Shown one piece after another: positions 25,701 through 32,101 of a DNA stretch of 58,118 nt. Position numbers and translations under genes: made by a program. Every line of letters begins with the position of its first letter. The first letter of the stretch is position 1. The notes beneath the pieces are model-generated. The model was given only the letters and a program-made list of their open reading frames with translations. It did no database searches and was not told the origin of the DNA. The DNA is from Pseudomonadota bacterium (GTDB taxonomy: Bacteria; Pseudomonadota; Gammaproteobacteria; JAKAQQ01), in the NCBI GenBank assembly GCA_021839245.1, contig JAKCBQ010000008.1:1-58118 (forward strand), in the 5' to 3' direction.

Positions 25701-26284
25701 AAGAGCAGAGCGGGGTGATCGACGATCTCGGATTCGGCCTCTACAGCGAGATCCTCGAACGGACGGTCCGCCGCCTCGAGCGGGGGGAAGAGGCCACGGC
25801 CGATCCTGCGGATCTCGAGGCGGAGGTGCAACTTCACGCCAGCGCCCTTCTTCCCGAGACCTATCTCCCGGACGTGGACCTGCGTCTTCGGGCGTACCGG
25901 CGGCTCAGCGCCGCACCCGACGAATCCGCCGTCGCGGCCCTGGGCGAGGAGTTCCGCGACCGTTTCGGGCCCCTTCCGCCCGAGGGCCGGCGCCTTCTCG
26001 ACGTCCTCCGCCTGGGCCACCGGGCGCGACGGCTCGGGATCCGCCGCCTGGATCTCCACAGCCGCGGCGGGGTCGTCGAATTCCTGCCCACCACCCCCCT
26101 CGACCCGGCGCGTCTCGTGGCCCTGGTGCGCGCCGAACCCGAGCGTTACCGCCTCGAGCCTCCGGCCCGCCTGCGTCTCCGCGGGTCCTGGCCCGAGGCC
26201 GACACGCGCGTCGCGTTCGTGGAAGAATTGCTCGAACGACTCTCCGTCGAAGCCCCTACGGTGCGCGATCCCGCCCATGTCTGA
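22730..26284 (+). CDS. mfd: Transcription-repair coupling factor
   Basis: An 1184-residue protein, close to the usual length. The order is a UvrB-like N-terminal part (TGRPVAAVAASDGDARQCAA, FPGREILPYDQYSPP, RGGVLDLFPM), an RNA polymerase-interacting domain near 480 (LGTPVVHEDHGVGRYRGLL), a RecG-like helicase with Walker A GDVGFGKTEV at 658-667, DEEQ, LTATPIPRTLHMAL and QLRGRVGRS, and a C-terminal TRCF domain. It removes stalled RNA polymerase and recruits UvrA. ATG 22730 is used; it lies 35 bases after the tricorn gene. Confidence 0.97.
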   Translation: MALTDETLTDIPPRGAKPGAGAGARTPPPLLPSLPPLDLEPGARSIWTGAYSPVGTFVLAALAARTGRPVAAVAASDGDARQCAAVAAELLAPLGVPVHRFPGREILPYDQYSPPPDLVAERLAHLVRLPDATSALLVVDAPTLSERLPPPEHVVREAIVLDVGQTVPRETLRRRLVGGGYRLVPQVEEPGEIAVRGGVLDLFPMSEARPLRVEFLDDTVVSLRRFEPDAQRSTTEKVEHVRILPAREYPLDEEARERFRRGFRARVEGAAELRGLYRRLEDGDPPEGLEAYLTLFFATTAHLFDYLPTPPLLCWLPGAREALDEHLRSVAGHYERHRGNYDRPPLPPEEAVWTAPALKEKFRSLPTLELRADPADGHVDLGGRPWPEEIPAGDEARTAEAVASWVERGGSVIVAGHAPLRAILLRRMLERRDPPPPLEEETSWASIAPAAGHVVFTHAPLHQSAVWGTRLLLSLETGGESPGAAHETREGRRSRDFSALLRDLTDLRLGTPVVHEDHGVGRYRGLLRLEVDGVAQEFLLLEYLGGDRLYVPVTHLDRISRYAAGGEGEAPWHRLGGRDWERLRRRSEKRIHDVAAELLALEARRRTAHAPILRTEGTDYERFAAAFPYVLTDDQETVLQATLADLARPRPMNRLLCGDVGFGKTEVALRAAYVAAACGGQTVVLAPTTLLARQHHETFLERCTPFGIRVGLLSRLRGEHERAETRAAFSAGDIDILIATHAVLSGDLRPPRLALLVIDEEQQFGVRQKEALRRLKAEVHTLLLTATPIPRTLHMALGGLVDLSLLATPPPGRLAVVTSLGLWDEELLGEALEREHRRGGQVYVVHPTIEGIDALARRIQTLAPGLEVRTAHGGMPVRRLETTMEDFYHGRFPILVSTKIVGHGLDIPNANTLIVNNAHRFGLGELHQLRGRVGRSRHRAFAYLVVPTLGGLPSEARTRLEALTNHQDPGAGFLLAVQDLEIRGAGRLLGEEQSGVIDDLGFGLYSEILERTVRRLERGEEATADPADLEAEVQLHASALLPETYLPDVDLRLRAYRRLSAAPDESAVAALGEEFRDRFGPLPPEGRRLLDVLRLGHRARRLGIRRLDLHSRGGVVEFLPTTPLDPARLVALVRAEPERYRLEPPARLRLRGSWPEADTRVAFVEELLERLSVEAPTVRDPAHV

Positions 26285-26966
26285 TTCCTGGAACTCCCGT
26301 CTGATCCCCCCCCTGCTCCTGATCCTTTGGGGAGCCCTCGCCCCGCTCCACGCCCGCACGTTCCCGCTCGCGGCCACGGGGACGACGGCGGGCATCCCGC
26401 AGATGAGCCACCGCAAGCGCTTCGCTCTCGAAATCATCGTCTTCCGGGAACTCGACCCCTCCGCAGGCCGCCACGAAATCTGGCCGACAAGCCGGCCGGC
26501 CGCGGCCCCCTTCCGCCACGCCCTCAAGGTGAACGGAACGCGCGCCTACCTCTTCGACGTCCGACCGCTTCCCCCGACGCGCGAAGTCCTGGACGGCGTC
26601 TGGAGCAGCCTCGAGAGCTCCGCTCCGTACCAGCCGGTGCTGCACACCGGCTGGATCCTTCCGGGGCTCCCGATCGCGGTCGCGCCTTATCTGGCGTTCT
26701 CGGCCAAGGACGGCAAGGCCGGGCGCCTCGTGGGTGCGGTCCGCATGAGCCTCAACCGCTATCTTCACGCGGCCGTCGACGTCTACTGGATCGGTCCCGC
26801 ACCCAAGGGCAGCCACGAGGTTTGCCCCCCGCGGGGCTGCGTCTATCCGCTCGTCGAAGCGATGAAGATCGCCCCGGGGCGGCTCGTCTACTTCGACAAT
26901 CCGCGCTTCGGGGTCATCCTCGAAGCCCGTCCCCTCAAGAGGCCGAGCGCAAGAACGCGCGGATGA
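26277..26966 (+). CDS. CsiV-family periplasmic protein
   Basis: A 229-residue secreted protein. The signal peptide is about 1-26 (LIPPLLLILWGALAPLHA); conserved parts include KRFALEIIVFRELDPSAGRH and APYLAFSAKDGKAGRL, ending in YFDNPRFGVILEARPL. CsiV proteins are peptidoglycan-associated factors described in Vibrio and are routinely encoded right after mfd in gammaproteobacteria. It overlaps mfd by 8 bases, so it is co-translated. It is convergent with, and overlaps, the thioinosine phosphorylase gene. The biochemical role is poorly known. Confidence 0.8.
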   Translation: MSDSWNSRLIPPLLLILWGALAPLHARTFPLAATGTTAGIPQMSHRKRFALEIIVFRELDPSAGRHEIWPTSRPAAAPFRHALKVNGTRAYLFDVRPLPPTREVLDGVWSSLESSAPYQPVLHTGWILPGLPIAVAPYLAFSAKDGKAGRLVGAVRMSLNRYLHAAVDVYWIGPAPKGSHEVCPPRGCVYPLVEAMKIAPGRLVYFDNPRFGVILEARPLKRPSARTRG

Positions 26967-27687
26967 GGCGCACCGCCTCGCCCGTGGCCCGTTCGAGGTG
27001 GGCGGCGATGCCCTCGTGGATCGGCTCCGGGGCCATGCCGGCGGCCCAGTTGACGATCATCGCGCATGTGGCGTAGGCCAGCCCGAGTTCACGCGCCAGC
27101 GCGGCCTCGGGCATCCCCGTCATGCCGACGAGCGTGCAGCCGTCACGACGGAGGCGGGCGATTTCCGCCGCCGTCTCGAGGCGTGGGCCCTGGGTCACCC
27201 CGTACACACCCGTCGTCGCGATCTCGAGACCCTCACGCGCGGCGACGGCGAGGAGCGCACGGCGGAGTTCGCCGTCGTAGGGCTCCGTGAAATCGACGTG
27301 GGCCCCGAGGCCGTCCGCCTCCTCGTGAAAGGTCGTGGGCCGACCGTGGGTGTAGTCCACGATCTGCTCGGGGACGGCCAGCGTCCCCGGTCGGCAGGCG
27401 GGGTCGAGACTTCCCACCGAGGCGAGGGCCACGAGACGCGAGACTCCCACGTGGGCGAGCGCCCAGACGTTCGCCCGATAGTTCACAAGGTGCGGCAGAA
27501 GCGTGTGCCCAAATCCGTGACGGGCGAGGAGCACGATGTCGCACCCCTCGAGACGCACGGTGACGAGCGGGCTCGAAGGCTCGCCCCACGGGGTGGGCAC
27601 GATCTCACGGTGAACGATCTCGAGCGGGCCCAGGTATTCGTAGCCGGTGCCCACGATGAGGCCGAGGGGACGAACGTCGTCAGGCAC
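26935..27687 (-). CDS. S-methyl-5'-thioinosine phosphorylase
   Basis: A 250-residue PNP/MTAP-family phosphorylase: LGLIVGTGYEYLGPL, RHGFGHTLLPHLVNYRANVW, VALASVGSLDPACRPG, GVYGVTQGPRLETAAEIARL, VGMTGMPEAALARELGL and MIVNWAAGM. The Asn in VNWAAG, where adenosine-specific MTAP has Asp, points to 6-oxopurine substrates, as in Pseudomonas MTIP. It would release hypoxanthine and methylthioribose-1-phosphate. GTG 27687 is supported by GGAGG about 7 bases upstream. It overlaps hpt, whose product would recycle the hypoxanthine. Confidence 0.85.
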   Translation of the reverse strand: MPDDVRPLGLIVGTGYEYLGPLEIVHREIVPTPWGEPSSPLVTVRLEGCDIVLLARHGFGHTLLPHLVNYRANVWALAHVGVSRLVALASVGSLDPACRPGTLAVPEQIVDYTHGRPTTFHEEADGLGAHVDFTEPYDGELRRALLAVAAREGLEIATTGVYGVTQGPRLETAAEIARLRRDGCTLVGMTGMPEAALARELGLAYATCAMIVNWAAGMAPEPIHEGIAAHLERATGEAVRLIRAFLRSAS

Positions 27688-28267
27688 GGGAAGCCTCCGG
27701 GGAATCGACCCTGGGGGGCGCCGCCGTCTCGCGGAGCGCGTAGAGGGCCGGGTGGTGACGACCCCAGCCACGATAATCGAGGCCGCAACCCACGAGCCAC
27801 TCGTCCGGCACGTCGAGTCCCACGACGTCGGGATCGGGGATGTCGGCCGCCCGCGCCCGTCTCTTTCGGGCCAGAACGGCGGTGAGGACGCGGTCTGCCC
27901 CTGCGGCGAGGAGCCGTGCGCGCACCGCCGTGAGGGTCACGCCCTCGTCGAAGACGTCGTCGACCACCACCACGGTCGCGGTGGCCTCAGGAAGGGGGAG
28001 CGCTCCTTCCCAGCGCACCTCGCCACCGGACTTTCCACTCCCGTAGCGGCCAACGCGCAGGAAATCGATCCGGTGGGGGGTGTGAAGCCGTGCGCTCAGC
28101 CACACCGCCGTGTAGACCCCCCCCGTGAGAAGGCCGAGGAGGAGAGCCGGTGTCGAGGCGAGGCGCGCGTCGAGTTCCCTCGCCATGCGGGCGACGGCAC
28201 GGGCCACTTCCGCCTCGTCGTGGAGCAGCACGAGACGGCGGCCGTCGTAGGAGGGGGCGAGGCTCAC
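27680..28267 (-). CDS. hpt: Hypoxanthine-guanine phosphoribosyltransferase
   Basis: A 195-residue type I phosphoribosyltransferase. The PRPP motif is VVVVDDVFDEGVTLTAVRA, with GLLTGGVYTAVWLSARL upstream and VVGLDVPDEWLVGCGLDYRG after it, as in hypoxanthine enzymes. It makes IMP/GMP from free bases. GTG 28267 overlaps the nagZ stop by 4 bases (GTGA). The pairing with the thioinosine phosphorylase matches the salvage route for spermidine-derived methylthioadenosine. Confidence 0.9.
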   Translation of the reverse strand: MSLAPSYDGRRLVLLHDEAEVARAVARMARELDARLASTPALLLGLLTGGVYTAVWLSARLHTPHRIDFLRVGRYGSGKSGGEVRWEGALPLPEATATVVVVDDVFDEGVTLTAVRARLLAAGADRVLTAVLARKRRARAADIPDPDVVGLDVPDEWLVGCGLDYRGWGRHHPALYALRETAAPPRVDSPEASRA

Positions 28268-29328
28268 GGACCGGGGTCCTCCTCGGCCAGGCGGCGCTCG
28301 AGTCCGGCGAGGATCCGCCGGGCCCGTCGCCACTGCGGTTCGGCGCGCAGGGATCGGAGAGCGCGCGGGCGTCCCGCGGACCGGAGGGCGGCGCGGCGCG
28401 CAGCGGAAGCGGGATCCTCGGGGCGGAGCCCGTCGCACAGACGCGCACGATCCCCCGGCCGGAGGTGACAGGCGAGGACGAGATCGGCGCCGGCCGCGAG
28501 CGCACTCTGGGCCCTCGCGAGAGGATCGCCGTACGCCGCCAAGGCCTCCATGGCGATGTCGTCGCAGACGATGGCTCCGCAAAAACCCAACCGTTCGCGG
28601 AGCACCGTTCGGTTCCAGACCGGCGAGAGGGACGCGGGACGGGTGTCGACCTGAGGAACGGTGACGTGGGCGGTCATGACGGCGGCGGGACCCGCCCCCA
28701 GGAGAAGGCGATAAGGAACGAGATCGTGGGCCTCGAACTCTGCGAGCGTCCTCATGTCTTGTGCGGCGGTGAGGTGGGTGTCGGCGGCGACGCCTCCGTG
28801 CCCGGGAAAATGCTTGAACACCGGCGCGAGACCGCCGCGGCGCAATCCTTCGGCATAGGCGCCGGCGACGAGGGCGACCGTTTCGGGATCGGGGGCGATG
28901 GTCCGCCCGGCGAGCACAAGACTCGAAGGAGCCGTGAGATCGACGACGGGAGCAAAGGCGAGATCGATCCCGAAGGCGGCCAGTTCCGAAGCGGCGAGCC
29001 AGCCCGCGGCGGCGGCGGCCCGGCGGGCGTACGCGAGACGCCCCCTCTTCGCCTCGGCGCCGAAGACGCCGGGGGACGGAAGCGGCGTCAATCCCCGCCG
29101 TAGACGCTGGATACGCCCTCCCTCCTGATCGACGGCCACAAGGAGCGGGCGACGCAGCAACCGCAGACGGGCCAGAAGGGCACGCAACGCCTCGGGCCCC
29201 CGGTCGTGACGATCGAAGAGCACGACCCCACCCACCGCCGGCGAAGAGAGAAGTTCCGCCTCCTCGGGCCCGAGATCCTCCCCGGCGAGGTCGAAAACGA
29301 GGGGACCGAGGGTCTCAGCCGTGCTCAT
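28264..29328 (-). CDS. nagZ: Beta-N-acetylhexosaminidase NagZ
   Basis: A 354-residue GH3 enzyme that recycles peptidoglycan fragments in the cytoplasm. Motifs are LVAVDQEGGRIQRLRRGLT, FGIDLAFAPVVDL, VFKHFPGHGGVAADTHL (catalytic His loop) and GFCGAIVCDDIAMEALAAYG with the nucleophile Asp. ATG 29328 is in the usual place before GPLVFDLAGEDL. It overlaps the CYTH gene by 14 bases. The motif has AADTH where many NagZ have DSH, a minor variation. Confidence 0.95.
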   Translation of the reverse strand: MSTAETLGPLVFDLAGEDLGPEEAELLSSPAVGGVVLFDRHDRGPEALRALLARLRLLRRPLLVAVDQEGGRIQRLRRGLTPLPSPGVFGAEAKRGRLAYARRAAAAAGWLAASELAAFGIDLAFAPVVDLTAPSSLVLAGRTIAPDPETVALVAGAYAEGLRRGGLAPVFKHFPGHGGVAADTHLTAAQDMRTLAEFEAHDLVPYRLLLGAGPAAVMTAHVTVPQVDTRPASLSPVWNRTVLRERLGFCGAIVCDDIAMEALAAYGDPLARAQSALAAGADLVLACHLRPGDRARLCDGLRPEDPASAARRAALRSAGRPRALRSLRAEPQWRRARRILAGLERRLAEEDPGP

Positions 29329-29809
29329 CCCGAGCCCAGAGGCGGTAGGGACGACGGGCCAGAGAGGCGTTGTAATACGGCTCTTCGCCGGTGACCTCAC
29401 GCCCGACCCACGGCGGCGGCCGTAACGCGGCGGCCGCGGCCTCGTCCTCGAACTCGACTTCGGCCACAACGAGGCCCTCGTTCTCCCCGGCAAAGACGTC
29501 GACGTCCCAGTCCCGTTCATGCCAGCGGACGCGGTAGCGGGTTTTTTCGATCAGGGCCCCCATGCGATGCTCGTCGAGGAGGCGGTTGGCGTCCTCGGGC
29601 GGGAGGGTGGTGTTGAATTCCCGACGGCTCAGGCCCGCGGCGCGAGACTTCAGGGTGAGGCGCCCCGGCTCCCCATCGATCGCGCGAACCCGAACCGTGA
29701 GGCTCGACCCTTCGGCGACGTACCCCTGCCGGATGCGCCGTGCGCCGGTCACCGCCGCTTTCCAGCCGTCGTCAAGGACGAGAAACTTGCGTTCGATCTC
29801 GACGATCAA
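29315..29809 (-). CDS. CYTH-domain triphosphate tunnel metalloenzyme
   Basis: A 164-residue protein starting EIERKFLVLDDGW: the E-x-E-x-K motif of the CYTH superfamily. Later parts LTVRVRAIDGEPGRLTLKSR, EKTRYRVRWHERDWDVDVF and VVAEVEFEDEAA supply the alternating charged residues of the tunnel. Bacterial members hydrolyse inorganic triphosphate. TTG 29809 with CGGAG about 7 bases upstream gives the family length; GTG 29839 is an alternative start. Confidence 0.88.
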   Translation of the reverse strand: MIVEIERKFLVLDDGWKAAVTGARRIRQGYVAEGSSLTVRVRAIDGEPGRLTLKSRAAGLSRREFNTTLPPEDANRLLDEHRMGALIEKTRYRVRWHERDWDVDVFAGENEGLVVAEVEFEDEAAAAALRPPPWVGREVTGEEPYYNASLARRPYRLWARDEHG

Positions 29810-29851
29810 GAGAACACTCCGGAGAGCGACCGGGCCCACAACGGGCGCGGT

Positions 29852-31222
29852 TCATTGTAGCGGGTCGACTCGTCCCCCGATCCCGTCCCCCGGACGCGCG
29901 CGCACGAAGAACGCCGCGGCCTCGATGTGTTCGGTGTGTGGAAACATGTCGAAAAGACGCAGCGTGTCGAGACGAAAGCCGTGCTCGTGCACGAGGGCCG
30001 CCGCATCCCGCGCGAGCGTGGCGGGCCGGCAGGAGACATAAAGAAGGCGCTCCACGCCGAGTTCCCCGAGCCGAGGCAGGAGCGTGCCGGCTCCCGAGCG
30101 CGGCGGGTCGAGGAGCACGCTCCGCCGCCCTCCCCGGCGCGGCGGCGGAAGGGCCTGCCAGCCTTCGGGCCGAGTGAGATCGGCGACGTGGAAACGGGTG
30201 CGATTATCGAGTCCGTGGCGACGGGCGTTTTCTGTCGCGCAGGCGATCGCGGACGGCGAGAGCTCGAGGCCGATCACGCGGGAGCCGCGGCGGGCCAACG
30301 GGAGGGCGAAGTTGCCGATCCCGCAGTAGAGATCGAGAATCTCGTCATCGGAGGTCGGATCGAGCGTGCGCACCGCGTGATCGACGAGCGCGGCGTTGAT
30401 CATGGCGTTGACCTGCACGAAATCGAGCGGCGAAAACGTGAGACGCAGATCGTGGGCGGCGAGCGCGTAGTCCGGGTACGGCGGAGGCGGATCGGCGAGC
30501 GCGCAGAGGGTCTCGGGCCCCCCTTCCTGGAGATAGACGTCGAGCCCGTACGTCGTCCCGAAGGCCGCGAGGCGGCGGCGGTCGGCGTCGTCGGGCGGCG
30601 TGAGAAAGCGGAAAACCGCCGTCGCCCGCTCGTCGCCCGCGGCGATCTCGACCTGCGGGATCCGTTCGGGCCGACTCGCCTCGGCGACGAATTCCGCGAC
30701 CGCCCGGGGAAGCGGGTGAAGCGGCGGCACCAGGACCGGGCAGGCGTCGATCGCGGCGATCCCCCGTCCTCCGGAGGTGTGAAACCCCACCCGCGGAACG
30801 CCCCCGCGCACATCCACCGAAAGCCGTGCCCGCCGACGGTAGTGCCAGACGGGGCCGGTGACGGTGGGCTCGAGTCGCCCGGGATGCACCCCCCCGAGGC
30901 GCGCGAGGAGCCCGAGGACCTCGGCCTCCTTCGTGCGGAGCTGCGCCGAGCCGGCGAGGTGCTGAAGACAGCAGCCGGCGCAGCGACCGGCGACCGGGCA
31001 AGGGGGCGGGAGACGCGCGGCGGAGGGGACGACGATCGCCTCGAGGGCGGCCTCCGCGTAGCGGCGCCGCCCGCGCAGCGGGCGGGCCTGGACGATCTCC
31101 CCGGCGAGCGCGCCGCGCACGAAGATCACCTTGCCGTCCGCACCCCGTGCCACACCGTCCCCCCCCGCCGTCGTGTCGGTCACGAGCGCGAGGAAAGACG
31201 GCTCAGGACGGCGGACTTTCAC
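29852..31222 (-). CDS. rlmD: 23S rRNA (uracil-5-)-methyltransferase RlmD
   Basis: A 456-residue RumA/TrmA-family enzyme: N-terminal TRAM domain (FLALVTDTTAGGDGVARGAD, IFVRGALAGEIV), Fe-S site CPVAGRCAGCCLQHL plus a fourth Cys in AIDACPVL, and a Rossmann domain with LDLYCGIGNFALPLARRG, LLDPPRSGAG and LLYVSCRPATLARDAA with the catalytic Cys. It methylates U1939 of 23S rRNA in E. coli. GTG 31222 overlaps the exonuclease gene by 20 bases. RlmD next to a BarA-like kinase is a familiar gamma arrangement. Confidence 0.93.
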   Translation of the reverse strand: MKVRRPEPSFLALVTDTTAGGDGVARGADGKVIFVRGALAGEIVQARPLRGRRRYAEAALEAIVVPSAARLPPPCPVAGRCAGCCLQHLAGSAQLRTKEAEVLGLLARLGGVHPGRLEPTVTGPVWHYRRRARLSVDVRGGVPRVGFHTSGGRGIAAIDACPVLVPPLHPLPRAVAEFVAEASRPERIPQVEIAAGDERATAVFRFLTPPDDADRRRLAAFGTTYGLDVYLQEGGPETLCALADPPPPYPDYALAAHDLRLTFSPLDFVQVNAMINAALVDHAVRTLDPTSDDEILDLYCGIGNFALPLARRGSRVIGLELSPSAIACATENARRHGLDNRTRFHVADLTRPEGWQALPPPRRGGRRSVLLDPPRSGAGTLLPRLGELGVERLLYVSCRPATLARDAAALVHEHGFRLDTLRLFDMFPHTEHIEAAAFFVRARPGDGIGGRVDPLQ

Positions 31223-32039
31223 CGAGGTGATCCCAGATCTCGCGGTTCCAGCGATCGAGGAACGCCCGGCGCGAGACGCTCGGATGCTCCTCGAGCCAGT
31301 GGCGAAGCCGCTCGCTCTCGCGGCGGGTCTCGTCGGCGCTCCGTGCCCCCCGGAGGTAGAGATAGCGGAGATGAAGAAGGTAGGTGTTGAGGGCGTCCGA
31401 TTCGCAGTAATCCCGCACCTCCTCAAGGCGTCCGGCACGCACACGCTCGAGGACCTCCTCGCCCGAACCGTCGAACTTGCCCGGAAGACCCACGAGGCGC
31501 GCGACAGTATCGAGCCGCCCGCGGGCGCCCGCCCGTCCGTAACCGCCTCCGCCCGCGAGGACCTCCATGAGATCGGTGTGCCGCGAGGAGAGGTGACGCG
31601 CCTGGTAATTGCGGTAGCGGAAATCGGTGCGCCGATCACCCGTCTCCCAATACGTGGGCGCCGCGACACCGTAACGCAGCGCCCGGTAGTGGAGCACCGG
31701 GAGATCAAACCCCGTCCCGTTCCAGCTCACGAGCTGAGGGGTCTCGCGTTCGAGCGCGCCGAAAAAGCGCCGCACGAGATCCTCTTCAGGGGTGTCGACT
31801 TCCCCGAGCGCCCCGCAATAAAGCGTGGTGGGGGTCCGGTAGACGACGGCGATGACGACGACCCGCTGGAGCGGGAGCGGGAGAAACTCGCGACCGTCGC
31901 CTTCCTGGCGGCGGATCTGGAGCACGGCCTCGAAGACATCCGCCTCACTCATCGCCGGATCGAAATCGTAGACCCGCCGGGCCGCCTCGCTGTCGGGCAC
32001 GGTCTCGATGTCAAAGGCCAGGATCTTGTCGTCGTCCAC
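31203..32039 (-). CDS. Predicted 3'-5' exonuclease, PolB-like DnaQ fold
   Basis: A 278-residue exonuclease of the group similar to the DNA polymerase B proofreading domain. Exo I is ILAFDIETVPD, Exo II is LVSWNGTGFDLPVL and Exo III is VRDYCESDALNTYLLHLRY, all with their acidic residues. Expected activity is on single-stranded DNA or RNA ends. The GTG at 32039 starts MDDDKILAFDIE. It lies between rlmD and, divergently, the hybrid kinase, sharing a 62-base promoter gap with the latter. Confidence 0.85.
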   Translation of the reverse strand: MDDDKILAFDIETVPDSEAARRVYDFDPAMSEADVFEAVLQIRRQEGDGREFLPLPLQRVVVIAVVYRTPTTLYCGALGEVDTPEEDLVRRFFGALERETPQLVSWNGTGFDLPVLHYRALRYGVAAPTYWETGDRRTDFRYRNYQARHLSSRHTDLMEVLAGGGGYGRAGARGRLDTVARLVGLPGKFDGSGEEVLERVRAGRLEEVRDYCESDALNTYLLHLRYLYLRGARSADETRRESERLRHWLEEHPSVSRRAFLDRWNREIWDHLGESPPS

Positions 32040-32101
32040 GCGATCGGTTGGAGCCGTCCGCCCGAAAACGACGGGAGGATGCGGACGGGCATAATCTTAG
32101 C

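Noticed and set aside
22589-26527. A 1312-codon open frame antisense to mfd
   Set aside because: The plus-strand Mfd has every family motif in order; the antisense frame is low-complexity, Arg/Glu/Gly-rich and results from GC-rich codon bias.
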